Origin: Tannerella sp.
GTDB lineage: Bacteria; Bacteroidota; Bacteroidia; Bacteroidales; Tannerellaceae
Assembly (NCBI GenBank): GCA_031282485.1
Contig: JAITDQ010000346.1
Span: 1-8,251, forward strand
DNA: 8,251 nucleotides
Direction of reading: 5' to 3'
The notes under the pieces are model-generated. The model made no database searches. It saw only the letters and a program-made list of their open reading frames with translations, and was not told the DNA's origin. Below are positions 7,898 through 8,251 of the stretch, one piece after another (positions within the stretch are counted from its first letter, which is position 1; each line of letters opens with the position of its first letter). The translations under genes and the position numbers were made by a program.

Positions 7898-7920
7898 CAT
7901 TTCTCAATAAAATCTGTCAA

Positions 7921-7954
7921 TTTGTCAGGATTTATGCGATTGGCAATTCTTTTG
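7921..7954 (+). promoter_or_regulatory. Weak candidate grpE promoter (Bacteroidota type)
   Basis: The known Bacteroidota primary-sigma consensus is a TTTG/TTG element near -33 and TAnnTTTG near -7. Here TTTG lies at 7921-7924 and TTCTTTTG (7 of 8 matches) at 7947-7954, separated by 22 bases, slightly longer than usual. Transcription would start near 7961, giving a leader of about 30 bases. A TATAAT at 7827-7832 is another possibility if a different sigma factor is used. Confidence 0.3.
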
Positions 7955-7982
7955 CAGTAGATGTGGTGTTTTTTATGCGATT
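7931..7982. repeat. 11-bp direct repeat immediately upstream of grpE
   Basis: TTTATGCGATT occurs exactly at 7931-7941 and 7972-7982, a period of 41 bp, close to four DNA turns. The first copy falls between the candidate -33 and -7 promoter elements. The second copy ends 8 bases before the chosen grpE start, in the probable leader. The placement suits an operator controlling grpE, or a leader element, but nothing identifies a binding protein. Confidence 0.45.
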
Positions 7983-7990
7983 AATAGATG

Positions 7991-8251
7991 ATGAAAAGAA
8001 AAATGGAAGAAAACAAACGTGAAGAGGTAGAACAAGAAGTAGTTAGCGACAATGTTGCGGAGTCGAAAGTTGACGAAAACGCCGGTTTTGACGAAAATCA
8101 GGAAGACGACAAAGACCGTCAATTAGCCGAATTGACTGAAAAATTGGCAGATTTTCAGGATAGATATCTGCGATTGTCGGCAGAATTTGACAATTATCGT
8201 AAACGCACGATTAAAGAACGGTATGAACTCGTGAAAACCGCAGGCGAAGAT
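7991..8251 (+). CDS. grpE: GrpE, nucleotide-exchange factor of DnaK (N-terminal part)
   Basis: The frame is open for 87 codons to the right edge, so only the N-terminal part of a protein of about 190-200 residues is present. Residues 1-45 are low-complexity, Glu/Asp/Lys-rich and probably disordered, as in most GrpE proteins. Residues about 46-87 are the start of the long dimerising coiled coil and carry the family segment L-R-L-S-A-E-F-D-N-Y-R-K-R-T. GrpE releases ADP from DnaK in the cytoplasm, and its coiled coil also acts as a heat sensor. A TAG at 7985 limits the start to the ATGs at 7988, 7991 or 8003. I chose 7991 because ATTAAT lies five bases upstream, like the leaders of the neighbouring genes. 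The 8003 start, preceded by GAAAAGAAAA, is a real alternative. The gene is divergent from the susCD operon; dnaJ is commonly next but lies outside the window. Confidence 0.93.
   Translation, partial: MKRKMEENKREEVEQEVVSDNVAESKVDENAGFDENQEDDKDRQLAELTEKLADFQDRYLRLSAEFDNYRKRTIKERYELVKTAGED

Larger units (their letters stand above)
7532..7990. promoter_or_regulatory. Divergent susC-grpE intergenic control region
   Basis: This stretch of 459 bases contains no supportable gene: short ATG frames on either strand stop within a few codons. It is markedly more A/T-rich than the flanking genes. Both flanking genes start here and point outward, so it must hold the promoters of the susCD operon (minus strand) and of grpE (plus strand), and no terminator is expected. 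It contains several non-random elements listed separately: a 10-bp direct repeat, an 11-bp direct repeat, an 8-9-8 inverted repeat and several TGTCA pentamers. No recognisable tRNA, small RNA or insertion-sequence end was seen. Confidence 0.85.

Overview
The window most likely comes from a Bacteroidota genome, probably order Bacteroidales. It contains a SusC/SusD outer-membrane pair and two family-typical surface lipoproteins. The genes lack Shine-Dalgarno sequences and instead start behind A/T-rich ATTAAA-like leaders. Non-coding DNA is much more A/T-rich than the genes.

Layout. Positions 1-7531 hold four consecutive minus-strand genes, transcribed from right to left: a SusC/RagA-type TonB-dependent porin (4382-7531), a SusD/RagB-type binding lipoprotein (2345-4363), a lipoprotein with DUF4959, DUF5126 and DUF5000-like regions (1041-2315), and a DUF4998-like lipoprotein that runs off the left edge (1-1038). 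The gaps of 18, 29 and 2 bp point to one operon. Positions 7532-7990 are an A/T-rich divergent intergenic region. From 7991 to the right edge the plus strand encodes the N-terminal part of the chaperone nucleotide-exchange factor GrpE.

How the genes work together. SusC and SusD would form the lidded outer-membrane importer of a polysaccharide- or glycoconjugate-utilisation locus (PUL). The two lipoproteins are probably surface-exposed accessory glycan-binding factors: both have Fn3/Ig-like segments, and the first ends in a discoidin-like domain. No glycoside hydrolase, lyase, sulfatase or regulator lies in the window, so the substrate cannot be named. grpE is a housekeeping heat-shock gene and simply borders the PUL.

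The least explained DNA is the 459-bp region between susC and grpE. It carries an exact 10-bp direct repeat on the susC side, an exact 11-bp direct repeat just before grpE, an 8-9-8 inverted repeat with CIRCE-like geometry but a different sequence, and a cluster of TGTCA/TGACA pentamers. These are candidate operators. No previously undescribed enzyme or defence system was found.
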